The notes beneath the pieces are model-generated. The model was not told where the DNA came from, did not search any database, and saw only the letters and a list, made by a program, of their open reading frames with translations. Position numbers and translations under genes: made by a program. From positions 1,922,001-1,986,000 of the forward strand of contig CAVYZL010000006.1 in the NCBI GenBank assembly GCA_963773055.1: a stretch of DNA of 64,000 nucleotides, written 5' to 3'. Positions 18,403 to 27,826 of this stretch are shown piece by piece. This DNA is from PALSA-612 sp963773055. Lineage in GTDB: Bacteria; Actinomycetota; Thermoleophilia; Gaiellales; Gaiellaceae. Numbering within the stretch: the stretch's first letter is position 1; each line of letters begins with the position of its first letter.

Positions 18403-19578
18403 GTGGCTTCCCAAGAGCCGCTGCCTGCGATCGCGATCGCCGAGGCGGAGCGTGTCGGCCGTCGGGCCGCCGACGAGCTCGACCTCGTGCTCTCGGACCT
18501 CGCGACCTGGGTCGACGTGGACACGCCCGGAGGTGATCGCGCGGCGCTCGACGGGCTCGCCCGAGTGCTCGCGCTGACGGCCGAGCGCTACGGGCTCGAG
18601 CCCGAGCTGATCGAGACGAAGGGAGGGCTGGCTCTCCATGCGACGCTGCGAGGGTCGGGCACGGCGCGGGTCGCTCTCCTTGGCCACCACGACACGGTGT
18701 TTCCGCTCGGCACCGCTGCCGCGCGCCCGTTCTCGACCGACGAGGCGCGCTGCTACGGACCGGGCGTCGCGGATATGAAGGGCGGCGTCGCCGTCGCGTT
18801 GCACACGGCTCGACTGCTTGCGGACGGGTCACGTCCCTTCGGCCTGATCGAGGTCGTGTCCGTGCCCGACGAGGAATCTCGTGACGGCGGCCCGCCGACC
18901 GGCGCGCGTCTGCTCGACATGGACGCCGTCCTCTGCCTCGAATGCGGCCGGCCGAACGGACAGGTCGTCTCTTCGCGGAAAGGCGCCCGCTGGTTCCGGA
19001 TCCATGCCAAGGGCCGCGCAGCGCACGCGGGAGAGGCGCCTGGAGACGGCCGTAATGCCGCGGTCGCCCTGGCGAGCGAGGCCCTGAGGATCGCGGCGCT
19101 GCACGAGTCGCATCCGGAGCTGACGCTGCAGGTGACGGGCATCGAGGCCGGTGAGGGCCTGAACACCGTCCCGAGCTCGGGTTTCCTCACGGCGGATCTC
19201 CGCGCATGGCGGCAGGACGAGCTCGACGCGGCGCTTACGGAGGTGCTCGCGTTCGGCGAGCATCCCGACGTCGAGCTCGACTTCGAGGATCTCGGCGGGC
19301 CCCCGCCCTACGAACGCACTGCGACCGTCGCGACCGTCGCGGAGGCGGCGATCGCGCTCGGCGCCGAGCTCGGGCACGTCTTCGGCGAGGCGGCCGCGGG
19401 CGGTGTCTCGGACGGGTCCTGGACGGCGTCGCAGGGGATCCCGACGCTCGACGGGCTCGGTCCGGTCGGCGGCGAGGACCACACGCCCTGGGAGTACATC
19501 GAGACGGAGACGCTCGCCACACGCTGCGGCGTCGTCGCCGGCCTTGTGGCCGCTGTCGACGCGGGCCTGCTCGCGTAG
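18403..19578 (+). CDS. M20-family metallopeptidase (glutamate carboxypeptidase-like)
   Basis: 391 residues from GTG 18403. The zinc ligands are seen in LLGHHDTVFPLG (His, catalytic Asp), GPGVADMKGG (bridging Asp), SVPDEES (catalytic Glu) and near the C-terminus GGEDHTPWE (His). The lid domain holds KGRAAHAGEAPGDGRN. The pattern matches carboxypeptidase G2/ArgE-type enzymes that remove C-terminal glutamate or deacylate amino acids. It follows a cupin in the same operon. The enzyme appears intact and cytoplasmic. Confidence 0.88.
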   Translation: MASQEPLPAIAIAEAERVGRRAADELDLVLSDLATWVDVDTPGGDRAALDGLARVLALTAERYGLEPELIETKGGLALHATLRGSGTARVALLGHHDTVFPLGTAAARPFSTDEARCYGPGVADMKGGVAVALHTARLLADGSRPFGLIEVVSVPDEESRDGGPPTGARLLDMDAVLCLECGRPNGQVVSSRKGARWFRIHAKGRAAHAGEAPGDGRNAAVALASEALRIAALHESHPELTLQVTGIEAGEGLNTVPSSGFLTADLRAWRQDELDAALTEVLAFGEHPDVELDFEDLGGPPPYERTATVATVAEAAIALGAELGHVFGEAAAGGVSDGSWTASQGIPTLDGLGPVGGEDHTPWEYIETETLATRCGVVAGLVAAVDAGLLA

Positions 19579-19594
19579 CGACCGGCCAGGGCTG

Positions 19595-20386
19595 CTAGGC
19601 GCCGCCGGCGGCTTCGGCGCGATGGAAGCCCCGAACCGCCCAGATCGCGAACAGCGCGGCTAGGCAAAGCCCGGCACCGAATGCGGCCGCGACGTAGACC
19701 GCGTCGCCGGAGATGAATCCGCGCCCGGCCTCGAGGAAGTACGTGACGGGGTTCAGCCGTGCAACTCCGTGGATCCACCCCGTGAGCAGCGTCAGCGGAA
19801 CGTAGACGGGAGCGAGGAAGAGCGCGAGGAACACCGGCATCTGCATCGCCGGCCCGGCCTGGATCGTGCGCAGCCGCGCCGCAACACCCGTGGCCCACAG
19901 CGCCGCCGAGCAGTTGACGATCGCCGCCAACAGGTAGAGGCCGAACATGTCGATCCCGTTGCCGGTGACGTTCATGCCGAGGATGAACGCCGCCGTGGTC
20001 ACGACGACCGCCGTCACCACCCAGCGCGTGAAGGCGGCGAGTGCGTAGCCGACGATGATCGCACTCCGGTGCGGCGCCGCGAGCAGCAACCGCTTCGTGA
20101 AGCCGTACTCGAAGTCGCGCGCGATCCCGAAGCCCGTGAAGACGCCGCCGAAGGCGGCCGACTGGAGGAGCACGAAGACGAACTGGAACGACGTGTACCC
20201 GGTCGGAAAGTCGAAGCCGGGGACGTTCTTCAGCTGTGAGAGGCCGCCGACGAAGGCGACCAGGAAGAAGAGGGGGAAGAGGAGCGACGGAATCAGGATG
20301 TTGGGCGTGAGCAGCGCGTTGTGCACCGTGCGCCAGGCAACGCCGAGCGCGACCGTGCGATAGGCGCGAAGGTCTTCCGCCCTCAT
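19595..20386 (-). CDS. ABC-2 type transporter permease
   Basis: 263 residues with about six membrane segments, including LIPSLLFPLFFLVAFVGGL at the N-terminus and a conserved GWIHGVARLNPVTYFLEAGR before the last helix, the ABC-2 permease signature region. It overlaps the next permease gene by 4 nt. With that gene and the ATPase at 21150-22121 it forms a three-gene exporter of DrrABC/daunorubicin-resistance type. The cargo is unknown; lipids, glycans or hydrophobic compounds are typical. Confidence 0.87.
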   Translation of the reverse strand: MRAEDLRAYRTVALGVAWRTVHNALLTPNILIPSLLFPLFFLVAFVGGLSQLKNVPGFDFPTGYTSFQFVFVLLQSAAFGGVFTGFGIARDFEYGFTKRLLLAAPHRSAIIVGYALAAFTRWVVTAVVVTTAAFILGMNVTGNGIDMFGLYLLAAIVNCSAALWATGVAARLRTIQAGPAMQMPVFLALFLAPVYVPLTLLTGWIHGVARLNPVTYFLEAGRGFISGDAVYVAAAFGAGLCLAALFAIWAVRGFHRAEAAGGA

Positions 20387-21153
20387 GTCCGCACCATCCG
20401 ATCCTTGAAGGCCCAGACTGCGCAGGCGGTCGCGACGATGATCAGGACGATGCTGATCGAGAACGCGAGACCGAGCGCCTCCGCGTCCCAGCCCGTGATG
20501 ATCAGGCTACGCACGCCCTCGATGAGATATGAGACCGGGTTGATCGTCGCGATCGTGCGAAACCACTCCTCGATCATCAGATTCCGCGGCGCGTTCATCG
20601 AGGAGAAGAACAGAAAGACGAAGAGAACCGGGAACAGCACCTGGATCGCCTCACCGGAGCCGGTGCGAAGCGCCATGAACGCGCCGACCATCCCGAAGCC
20701 GGCGCAGATGAGCGTCGCGAGCACGAGTAGGACGACCGCCCCGAGGACGCCCGACTCGATGTCGACACCGAACGCGAGCGCGACGGCGAGGTAGAAGACG
20801 GCCTGGATAAAGCCGAGCGTGATCACGCCCGCGATGTGACCCGCGAGCATCGCGCTGTTCCGGACGGGTGTCAGCGCGAGCCGGTTGAGGAAGCCCGTCT
20901 GGATGTCCCGCGCAAGGTCGGTGCCCGCGTTCATCGTCGCGAACAGCGCGCCCTGGATGAACGGGACCGCGATCGCGAAGGCGAGGAACGAGTCGGTCGG
21001 GAAGCCCGGAAGCACAGTCGACGATCGCAGGCCGGCAGCGTTGACCGCCACGAGCAGCGTCGGGAAGAGGAGCGGCGGCAGGAAGGAGGCCGGCTGCCGC
21101 GAGGTGCGCACGACGCTACGTCGGGCGATGTTGCCGACGTGGTGGAAGTTCAC
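20383..21153 (-). CDS. ABC-2 type transporter permease (second subunit)
   Basis: 256 residues, six predicted helices. RDIQTGFLNRLALTPVRN after the second helix and WFRTIATINPVSYLIEGVR before the last are the conserved ABC-2 elements. It is paralogous to its neighbour, so the transporter is probably a heterodimer with the single ATPase upstream. Start and stop overlap both neighbours by 4 nt (ATGA), indicating translational coupling. Confidence 0.87.
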   Translation of the reverse strand: MNFHHVGNIARRSVVRTSRQPASFLPPLLFPTLLVAVNAAGLRSSTVLPGFPTDSFLAFAIAVPFIQGALFATMNAGTDLARDIQTGFLNRLALTPVRNSAMLAGHIAGVITLGFIQAVFYLAVALAFGVDIESGVLGAVVLLVLATLICAGFGMVGAFMALRTGSGEAIQVLFPVLFVFLFFSSMNAPRNLMIEEWFRTIATINPVSYLIEGVRSLIITGWDAEALGLAFSISIVLIIVATACAVWAFKDRMVRT

Positions 21154-22121
21154 GAGACGAGGCTTTCGGGCTGCTCGGCGCCCGCGCCCTCGAGAGTCCG
21201 CCCCGTCTTGGCAAGGAAAACGTCGTCGAGGCTCGGCGCGTGGAGCTGGAGATGGTCGACGTGGATCTCGTCCGCGTCGAGCGCACGCACGACATCGGCG
21301 AGCCCGAAGTCGTCGCCCGCCAGGCGAACTGCGAGCGACTTTGGCGAGACCTGGGCGAGCTCACCGAACCGCTCGAGCACGCGTGCGAGCTCGGCGCGCT
21401 GCTCCGGGTCGGCGGGGACCACCTCGACCGTTGGATGTCCGATCTCCGCCTTCAGCGACGCCGGCGTGCCCTCCGCGACGATCCGGCCGTGGTCGATGAT
21501 CCCGACCCGGTCGGCAAGGATGTCCGCCTCCTCGAGGTACTGCGTCGTGAGGAACACCGTGACGCCGTCCTCCCGGGCGAGCCGGCCGACCTCGGCCCAG
21601 AGAGCCGTGCGCGACTGCGGGTCGAGCCCGGTCGTCGGCTCGTCGAGGAAGAGGATGCGCGGGTGATGGACGAGCGCGAGGGCGAGATCGAGCCGGCGCT
21701 TCATCCCGCCCGAATACGTCCGTACCTTGCGGTCGGCGGCCGCCGTCAGGCCCACGCGCTCGAGCAGCTCGTTTCCGCGTGCGACACGCTCCTCGCGCGG
21801 CACGCCGTGCAGAGCCGTCTGCAGGCGCAGGTGCTCACGGCCCGTCAGCAACGGGTCAAGCGCAGCCTCCTGAAGCGCGGCACCGATCGACGCGCGCACC
21901 TTCGGCCCCTCCTTGATCACGTCGAAGCCGGCGACGCGCGCGCGGCCGTCGGTCGGCGGGAGCAGCGTCGTCAGCATGTGCACCGTGGTCGACTTCCCGG
22001 CGCCGTTTGGTCCGAGGAAACCGTAGATCTCGCCCTCCGAGACGACGAGGTCGATCCCGTCGACGGCACGCACGTCCTTGAAGACGCGGACGAGCCGCTC
22101 GACCTCGATCCCGTACGCCAC
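21150..22121 (-). CDS. ABC transporter ATP-binding protein, DrrA-like
   Basis: 323 residues, GTG start at 22121. Walker A GPNGAGKST, Q-loop in GAALQEAALD, signature YSGGMKRR, Walker B ILFLDEPTTGLDP and H-region LTTQYLEEAD are all intact. The C-terminal extension (about residues 225-323, ending near DDVFLAKTGR) is the DrrA-type regulatory tail. It powers the two downstream ABC-2 permeases. Confidence 0.93.
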   Translation of the reverse strand: MAYGIEVERLVRVFKDVRAVDGIDLVVSEGEIYGFLGPNGAGKSTTVHMLTTLLPPTDGRARVAGFDVIKEGPKVRASIGAALQEAALDPLLTGREHLRLQTALHGVPREERVARGNELLERVGLTAAADRKVRTYSGGMKRRLDLALALVHHPRILFLDEPTTGLDPQSRTALWAEVGRLAREDGVTVFLTTQYLEEADILADRVGIIDHGRIVAEGTPASLKAEIGHPTVEVVPADPEQRAELARVLERFGELAQVSPKSLAVRLAGDDFGLADVVRALDADEIHVDHLQLHAPSLDDVFLAKTGRTLEGAGAEQPESLVS

Positions 22122-22130
22122 CTTTCGACT

Positions 22131-22859
22131 CTAGCGATCGGCCACGGCCGTCCGGCGAAGCTCGCGGTACGACTTCGCCTCGGCGACGAGCTCCTCGAAC
22201 AGCCGAGCGTCGTTGCCCGCCTCCGGATGCCAGAGGACGCCGAGCGCGAACGTTTTGCTCGGCTCCTCGAGCGCCTCCACCGTGCCGTCGTCCGCCTTCG
22301 CCGTCGCGACGAGGCCGCGCCCGAGCTTCCCGTAGCCCTGGTGGTGATGGGACTTGATCGACACGCGGTCACCGATCGCGTCATGCAGGCGCGAGCCGGC
22401 GTCCACCGAGACGGGGTGCTCCGAGAACGTCCCGGGCACCTCCTTGTGGCCGTCGTGCCCGACGAGGTCGGGGACGTGCTGCTCGAGGTCGCCCCCGAGC
22501 GCGACGTTCAGCACCTGGGAGCCACGGCAGATCGCGAGCAGCGGCAGATCGCGGTCGAGAGCCGCCGTCAGCAGCGCGATCTCGGCGCGGTCGCGGTCGG
22601 GACGGATGTTGCTCGTCTCGGGGTGCGGCTCGGCGTCGTACAGATCAGGGTCGAGGTCAGGCCCGCCCGTGAAGACGAGCCCGTCGAGCACCTCGAGCGT
22701 CTCGTCGACCGCATCGTCCGCCGGCGGGACGAGGAGCGCCCGCCCACCCGCCGCCTCGACCGCCTCGACGTAGGCAAGCGGCGCGAGCGCGGCCGGCACG
22801 TTCCACACGCCCCAGCTCGCCTGCTCGGCGTACGCTGTGATCCCGATGAGCGGCCGCAT
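22131..22859 (-). CDS. Class I glutamine-amidotransferase-like hydrolase (PuuD/gamma-glutamyl-GABA hydrolase type)
   Basis: 242 residues from ATG 22859 (MRPLIGITAYAEQ), the canonical start of peptidase C26 proteins. Nucleophile Cys lies in LLAICRGSQVLNVALGG and the catalytic His-Glu in GVLWHPEAG; FTGGPDLDPDLY is the oxyanion-side loop. The family cleaves gamma-glutamyl amides, for example in putrescine or ethanolamine breakdown, but no pathway partners are near. Its first 14 nt overlap the 5' end of the divergent lipoprotein gene. It lies 9 nt upstream of the ABC ATPase on the same strand. Confidence 0.85.
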   Translation of the reverse strand: MRPLIGITAYAEQASWGVWNVPAALAPLAYVEAVEAAGGRALLVPPADDAVDETLEVLDGLVFTGGPDLDPDLYDAEPHPETSNIRPDRDRAEIALLTAALDRDLPLLAICRGSQVLNVALGGDLEQHVPDLVGHDGHKEVPGTFSEHPVSVDAGSRLHDAIGDRVSIKSHHHQGYGKLGRGLVATAKADDGTVEALEEPSKTFALGVLWHPEAGNDARLFEELVAEAKSYRELRRTAVADR

Positions 22860-23635
22860 CTTCTCCGGATTCTCGCTGATCGGCCTGCTGCTCCTGCTTG
22901 CCGCTTGCGGCGGCAACGGAGGCTCGTCGACGACCGGGGCGACAGAGACGACAGCAGAGCACATCGACGTCGACGACCCCGACGCCGCCACCGACCGAGC
23001 TACGCGTGTACTTCCTCCGCGACGGGAAGGTGCAGCCTGTCCTCCGGAGCCTCCCGAACACGTATGCGGTCGGGACGGCTGCGCTTGACGCGCTCGCCGC
23101 TGGCCCCACGCAAGCGGAGCAGCAGGACCTCGGCCTGTCCTCTGACGTCTCCTCCGATTTCGGCGATCTGACGGTCGAGAACGGCGTCGCGAAGCCGGAA
23201 GGGGTTGCCGACTCGTCGCCGACAGCGCTCGCGCAGATCGTGTACACGCTCACGCAGTTCCCGACCGTGAAGGCGGTCGAGATCGACGGCAAGCGCTACA
23301 CGCGCAAGGACTTCGAGGACGAGACGCCGATCATCCTCGTCGAGTCGCCGCTCCCGAACGAGACGCGTGTCACGAGCCCGATCCGCGCCACCGGCACGGC
23401 GAACACGTTCGAGGCGACGTTCCAGTACGACGTCGTCGGGCCGGACGGCAGCGTGCTCGCGACGCACTTCGTCACCGCGACCTCGGGCAGCGGAACACGC
23501 GGGACGTTCGCGTTCACGACTAAGCCGTTCACCGCCACGGGCGACGGCGCGCTCGTCGTCTACGAGAACTCCGCCAAGGACGGCTCGCGGATCCACGAGG
23601 TGCGGATCCCGCTTCACTTTGTAAAGCGTCAGTAG
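22846..23635 (+). CDS. GerMN/Gmad2-domain lipoprotein (frameshifted as read)
   Basis: About 262 residues once joined. A lipoprotein signal from ATG 22846 has hydrophobic LIGLLLLLAACGG with the lipobox cysteine. A low-complexity Thr/Pro linker follows, where the frame changes near 22960-22975. Next is a GerMN domain (ELRVYFLRDGKVQPV, GPTQAEQQ) and then a C-terminal Gmad2 immunoglobulin-like domain (VESPLPNETRVTSPIRATG). This pairing is common in actinobacterial envelope lipoproteins and in spore-germination proteins. It is exported and lipid-anchored; a role with the following cell-wall hydrolase is plausible. GTG 22837 is an alternative start. Confidence 0.75.
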
Positions 23636-23674
23636 GCGTTCAAGCTCCTCTCGTCGAAAGACGATCGAGGAACC

Positions 23675-24686
23675 GTGAGGATCTTGGCCGCACTCGCCAC
23701 TGCCGGCTGCCTGCTGGCGCCTGCGTCGTCCGCCGCTCCGGCGAGCTCGTGGGCGGACGCGCAGATCAAGGTCGTCACGGCCCACGGCCTGATGGGCGGT
23801 AACCCTGCGAGCTTCCGCCCGGACGGCCGGCTCACCGCCGGGTCGCTCGCGAAGCTCGTCGGAGGGCTCGCCGACGAGCCCGTAGTCGCGCCCGCCGACC
23901 CGTCGGCGCCTGTGACGATGGCCGGTCTCGACGCGGCGCTCGTCCGTGGGCTCGGTCTCGGCGACGTCGCGAAGGAGCTGCAATCGGCGGCGCGAGCCGC
24001 CGGGCTCGCTCCTCCGTCGCGCTTCGGCACCGAGGCGGTCGCGCGCCTCGCCGGCCTGCGCACGGACCACTCGACGGACTCGCTCGAGCTCTCCCCCAAG
24101 GACACCGCGACACGTGCGGAGGCGGCCTACTCCGCCGCGAAGGTCCTCGCGTGGACGGGCGGAGAGGCGGACTATCTCCGCGACCTCGCCGACACGTTCA
24201 CGCCTGAGCCCGTGTCGGGCTGGCAGCAGACCGTGCTCCGCGAAGCCGTCTCGCTGATCGGCTATCCGTACGTCTGGGCCGGCACCTCCGAGCGCACGCA
24301 GGCACCGCCAGGGCTGGCGAAGAAGGTGCCGGGCGGCTTCGACTGCTCCGGCTTCGTGTGGCGCGTCTTCAAGCTCGCTCCGTACGCCGTCGGGACGCCG
24401 CTCGCCGAGACGATCGAGGGGCGCTCGACGATGGACATGAGCGGCGAGGTCCCGAAGGCAAGCCGCATCCGCTTCAAGGACGTCGAGCCGGGCGACGTGC
24501 TCTTCTTCGGCCCGCGCGGCGCGACGCTCGAAGCCGGCGGAGATCGACCACGCGGGCATCGCGCTCGGCTCCGGCTGGATGATCCACAGCTCGAACGAGG
24601 GCGTCGCGATCGTCCCCGTGACCGGGACGTACCGCAAGCGCTTCGCCTGGGCGCGCCGGCCGCTCGCCGAAGCCGGGCTCGGTTAG
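23675..24686 (+). CDS. Secreted NlpC/P60 cell-wall peptidase with N-terminal SLH-like region (frameshifted as read)
   Basis: About 336 residues from GTG 23675. A signal peptide (1-20) is followed by SLH-like repeats (WADAQIKVVTAHGLMGG, FRPDGRLTAG). The C-terminal NlpC/P60 domain has the catalytic cysteine in GGFDCSGFVWRVF and the histidine in AEIDHAGIALGSG. The frame changes at about 24525-24540, between the cysteine and histidine motifs, so as read the histidine is lost. The true stop is at 24684-24686, overlapping the convergent biotin ligase stop. It probably cuts peptidoglycan peptides. Confidence 0.8.
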
Positions 24687-25422
24687 ACAGTCACCTCGCC
24701 CGACCCGACGGCGATCCGCTCGCCGCCGACGTCGAGCACGAGCCGTCCCTCGTCGTCGATCCCAACTGCGACGCCGCGCCTGCCCTCTGACCTCGACCTC
24801 GCGGCCACGGAGGCAGTCGCGCGCGGCGATCTCCTTCGCGGAGCGACGCAAGACCGTCGACGAGCCAGCGGTCATAGGCGGTCTCGAGCCGCGCGAGGAG
24901 CGAGCCGAGCAGCGCAGCGCGGTCGTGGGTGCGGCCGGAGACGGCTCGAATCGACACGGCCGGCGCCCGAGCGGCAGACGCAAGGTCGGCGGCCGTCTGG
25001 TTGACGTTCACGCCGATGCCGAGAACGACGAGCGTCTCGCGGAGCTCCCCGAGGATTCCTGCCACCTTCCGCCCGTCGAGCAGGACGTCGTTCGGCCACT
25101 TGATCGCCACAGGAGCACCGGCCACCGCCTCGACAGTCTCCGCGACGGCGAGGGCGCCAACGAGCGTCAGCTCCTGCGCGCGAGCGCCCGGAGGCGGCCT
25201 CAGGGCGATCGAGCAGAGGAGCGCGGCGCCGGCCGGCGCGTCCCACGTCCTTCCCTGACGACCGCGGCCCGCGGTCTGGACGTCTGCGACCGCGACGGCG
25301 CCTTCCGGCGCGTTCGGGGCGAGCAGATCCTGCGTCGAGGAGCACGAATCGACATAGAGATACGGCCGTCCGAAGCGCCCGGTGAGAAAGCCCGCGACCG
25401 CCTCGTGCTCGAGCGAGCCCAT
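24683..25422 (-). CDS. birA: Biotin--[acetyl-CoA-carboxylase] ligase (two frameshifts as read)
   Basis: About 246 residues, starting directly with the ligase domain; there is no N-terminal helix-turn-helix, so it is a monofunctional class I BirA that does not repress. The biotinoyl-AMP loop GRGRQGRTW and KWPNDVLLDGRKVAGIL are intact. The C-terminal domain is reached only by changing frame near 24830-24845 and 24785-24795, after which GIDDEGRLVLDVGGERIAVG runs to a stop at 24683. Biotinylation is essential for fatty-acid synthesis, so sequencing error is likelier than loss. Confidence 0.85.
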
Positions 25423-25452
25423 GCGTAGGCAGTGCCTCAGCCAGTGGGATCG

Positions 25453-26565
25453 TCACCGGTAGGCGATGGTTTCACGCCTGCCGTTCGCTGCCGAGCGAAC
25501 GATCGCATCGCAGACCTCGGCGCAGCGGTAGCCGTCCTCGAACGTCGCGCCGTGGGGAGCGATGTCCGTGTCGGCCGCGATGGCGGCGAGCAAATGGTGC
25601 AGCTCGTGCACGAACGTCTCGCCCCAGCCGATGATGTGACCTGGCGGCCACCAGTGCTCCCAGAAGGGGTGGTCGGCCTCCGAGACGAGGACGGTCTTGA
25701 AGCCGCGCGCGCGGTCGCCGTCGGCGCGGAAGACCTGGAGCTCGTTCAACCGCTCCATGTCGAAGGCGAGCGACCCCTTCGTCCCGTTGATCTCCCACTG
25801 GAACGCGTTCCGCCGGCCGAGCGCGAGCCGCGTCGCCTCCAGCGTGCCGACGGCGCCAGCGGAGAACTCCACCGTAGCCTCGACGGCGTCGTCGACCTCG
25901 CGCCCAGGGATGAACGTCCGCGTGAGACCGGCCACCGCCTCGATCTCGCCGACGAGGTATCGGGCGAGATCGACGACATGCGCGGCGAGGTCCCCGAGCG
26001 CACCGGAGCCGGCGGCGCCGCGATCGAAGCGCCAGCTGTCGGCGTCGGTGTCGCCCCAGTCCTGGAGATAGCGCCCGCGGAAGTGGCGGATATCGCCGAG
26101 ATCGCCGGCCTCGATCAGCTCCCGCGCCAGCCGCACTGCGGGCACGAAGCGGTAGTTGAAGGCGCACAGGTGCTTCACGCCCGCCGCCTCCACGCGCTGC
26201 CAGATCTCGTAGCTCTCGGCGGCGTCCCGGCCGAGCGGCTTCTCGCAGACGACGTGCTTGCCGGCCTCCGCCGCGGCGATCGTCGGCGCTGCGTGCAGGT
26301 CGTTGGGCCCGCCGTTGTCGAAGAGGCCGATGGCCGGGTCGGACACGAGCTCCTGCCAGTCCGTCGTCCAGCGCTCGTAGCCATAGCGCGCTGCAGCTTC
26401 CGAGACCGCCTCCTCGTTTCGCCCTGCGATCGACACGAGCCGCGGGCGAAGCGGCGGTGGCCAGGTCATGTAGCCGATCTTCCGGAACGCGTTCGAGTGC
26501 GCCTTGCCCATGAACGCGTAACCGAGCATGCCGACACCGATTTCCGGGATGTCCTCTGGCCTCAC
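25453..26565 (-). CDS. Gfo/Idh/MocA family oxidoreductase
   Basis: 370 residues. The N-terminal Rossmann fold has GMLGYAFMGKAHSNAFR, and the EKP motif in VVCEKPLGRDAAES holds the catalytic lysine. The alpha/beta C-terminal domain includes RGRYLQDWGDTDADSWRFD. This family oxidises or isomerises sugars, inositols and related polyols with NAD(P). It is divergent from galactokinase across about 100 nt, so it may act in sugar catabolism. Substrate unknown. Confidence 0.88.
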   Translation of the reverse strand: MRPEDIPEIGVGMLGYAFMGKAHSNAFRKIGYMTWPPPLRPRLVSIAGRNEEAVSEAAARYGYERWTTDWQELVSDPAIGLFDNGGPNDLHAAPTIAAAEAGKHVVCEKPLGRDAAESYEIWQRVEAAGVKHLCAFNYRFVPAVRLARELIEAGDLGDIRHFRGRYLQDWGDTDADSWRFDRGAAGSGALGDLAAHVVDLARYLVGEIEAVAGLTRTFIPGREVDDAVEATVEFSAGAVGTLEATRLALGRRNAFQWEINGTKGSLAFDMERLNELQVFRADGDRARGFKTVLVSEADHPFWEHWWPPGHIIGWGETFVHELHHLLAAIAADTDIAPHGATFEDGYRCAEVCDAIVRSAANGRRETIAYR

Positions 26566-26666
26566 GTCTGCGGGATACTAAGCCGCCGACGATGGATGGG
26601 AGACGTCGACGATGAAGGCGGCAACGTCGTCCTGCGCTAGATACGGAACCGACCACGCATGATCAC

Positions 26667-27797
26667 GTGAGCGCACCGGACGCCGCCCTGCGAATCGCCG
26701 CGACGCTCGAGGGCAGGCGAGACGTTCGTTGGTTCCGTGCTCCAGGACGCGTCAACCTCATCGGCGATCACACGGACTACAACGACGGCTTCGTGCTTCC
26801 GATCGCCATCGATCGCGCGTGCCTCCTGGCCGCGAGCCCCTCGGAGCTGGTTCGTGTGACATCGCTCGACATGGGAGAGACAGTCGAGCTCGCGGCGACA
26901 GGACCGTGGGTAATCGACGACATCGAGGTGGCCTGGGGCCGACTGGTCGCAGCCGTCGTGCTGGAGATCGCCGCGCTCGGCTGTCCGCCGGTGGGGATCG
27001 AGACAGTGATCGCCTCAGATGTGCCGATCGGTGCAGGCCTGTCGTCCAGCGCTGCGTTTGAGATCGCCTGCGCGGTGGCACTGGCGAGCTTCGCATCCTG
27101 GCATCCCGATCGCATCGAGCTGGCTGCCGCGTGCCGCAATGCGGAAGAGCGGGCAACCGGCGTGCCCTGTGGCGTGATGGATCAGCTGGTCGTCGTCACG
27201 GGTCGGGAGGGGTGCGCGCAGCTGATCGATTGCCGAAGCCTCGAGACTCGCGCGGTCCCGATCCCGCAAGGGGCGGGGATCCTCGTCGTCCATTCGGGGC
27301 AGGAGCGGACGCTCGCTGCGAGCGCATACGCCGAGCGGCGCCGGGCATGTGAGGCGCTCGCACGGACGCTCGGGGTTCCCGCCCTGCGAGACGCAACGCT
27401 AGAGCAGGTACGGCACGACCCACTTGGCCGGCACGTGGTGACGGAGAACGCCCGCGTCGTAGCTGCTGCCGAGGCGCTTGAAGCAGGCGATCTCGAGACG
27501 TTCGGACAGCTGATGACCGCAAGCCACGAGAGCTTGCGAACAGACTACGACGTCTCCACGCCGGAGCTCGACGCCCTCGTGGGGGCGCTCCTCGACGCCG
27601 GGGCGCTGGGGGCGCGGCTGACGGGAGCCGGGTTCGGTGGCGCGGTCGTTGCGCTTGCAGAGCAGGACCGGCTCGCGCTCATCGCCAAGGCGGCAACGAT
27701 CCGTTACCGGGAGAAGACCGACCTCGAGCCGCAGGCGTTCGTCTGCTCTGCTGTCGACGGCGCAGGACGGTTGACACCTTCGCCGGTGTGGAGTTGA
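26667..27797 (+). CDS. galK: Galactokinase
   Basis: 376 residues, GTG start. The GHMP-kinase signature for galactokinase is GRVNLIGDHTDYNDGFVLP, with Asp in place of the more usual Glu of GEHTDYN. The ATP loop is VPIGAGLSSSAAFE. The catalytic-base region is PCGVMDQLVVVTG, and the C-terminal motif is GARLTGAGFGGAVVAL. It phosphorylates galactose to galactose-1-phosphate, the first Leloir step. galT and galE are not adjacent. An inverted repeat (TTCGCCGG/CCGGCGAA) spans its 3' end. Confidence 0.93.
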   Translation: MSAPDAALRIAATLEGRRDVRWFRAPGRVNLIGDHTDYNDGFVLPIAIDRACLLAASPSELVRVTSLDMGETVELAATGPWVIDDIEVAWGRLVAAVVLEIAALGCPPVGIETVIASDVPIGAGLSSSAAFEIACAVALASFASWHPDRIELAAACRNAEERATGVPCGVMDQLVVVTGREGCAQLIDCRSLETRAVPIPQGAGILVVHSGQERTLAASAYAERRRACEALARTLGVPALRDATLEQVRHDPLGRHVVTENARVVAAAEALEAGDLETFGQLMTASHESLRTDYDVSTPELDALVGALLDAGALGARLTGAGFGGAVVALAEQDRLALIAKAATIRYREKTDLEPQAFVCSAVDGAGRLTPSPVWS

Positions 27798-27826
27798 CTC
27801 TTGTGACCCTCAGACACTCCGGCGAA
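27779..27826. repeat. 8-bp inverted repeat across the galK 3' end
   Basis: TTCGCCGG (27779-27786) and its complement CCGGCGAA (27819-27826) are separated by 32 nt that contain the galK stop. It may be a long-looped terminator, or a scar at the edge of the chimeric remnant that begins here. No T-run follows. Confidence 0.35.
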
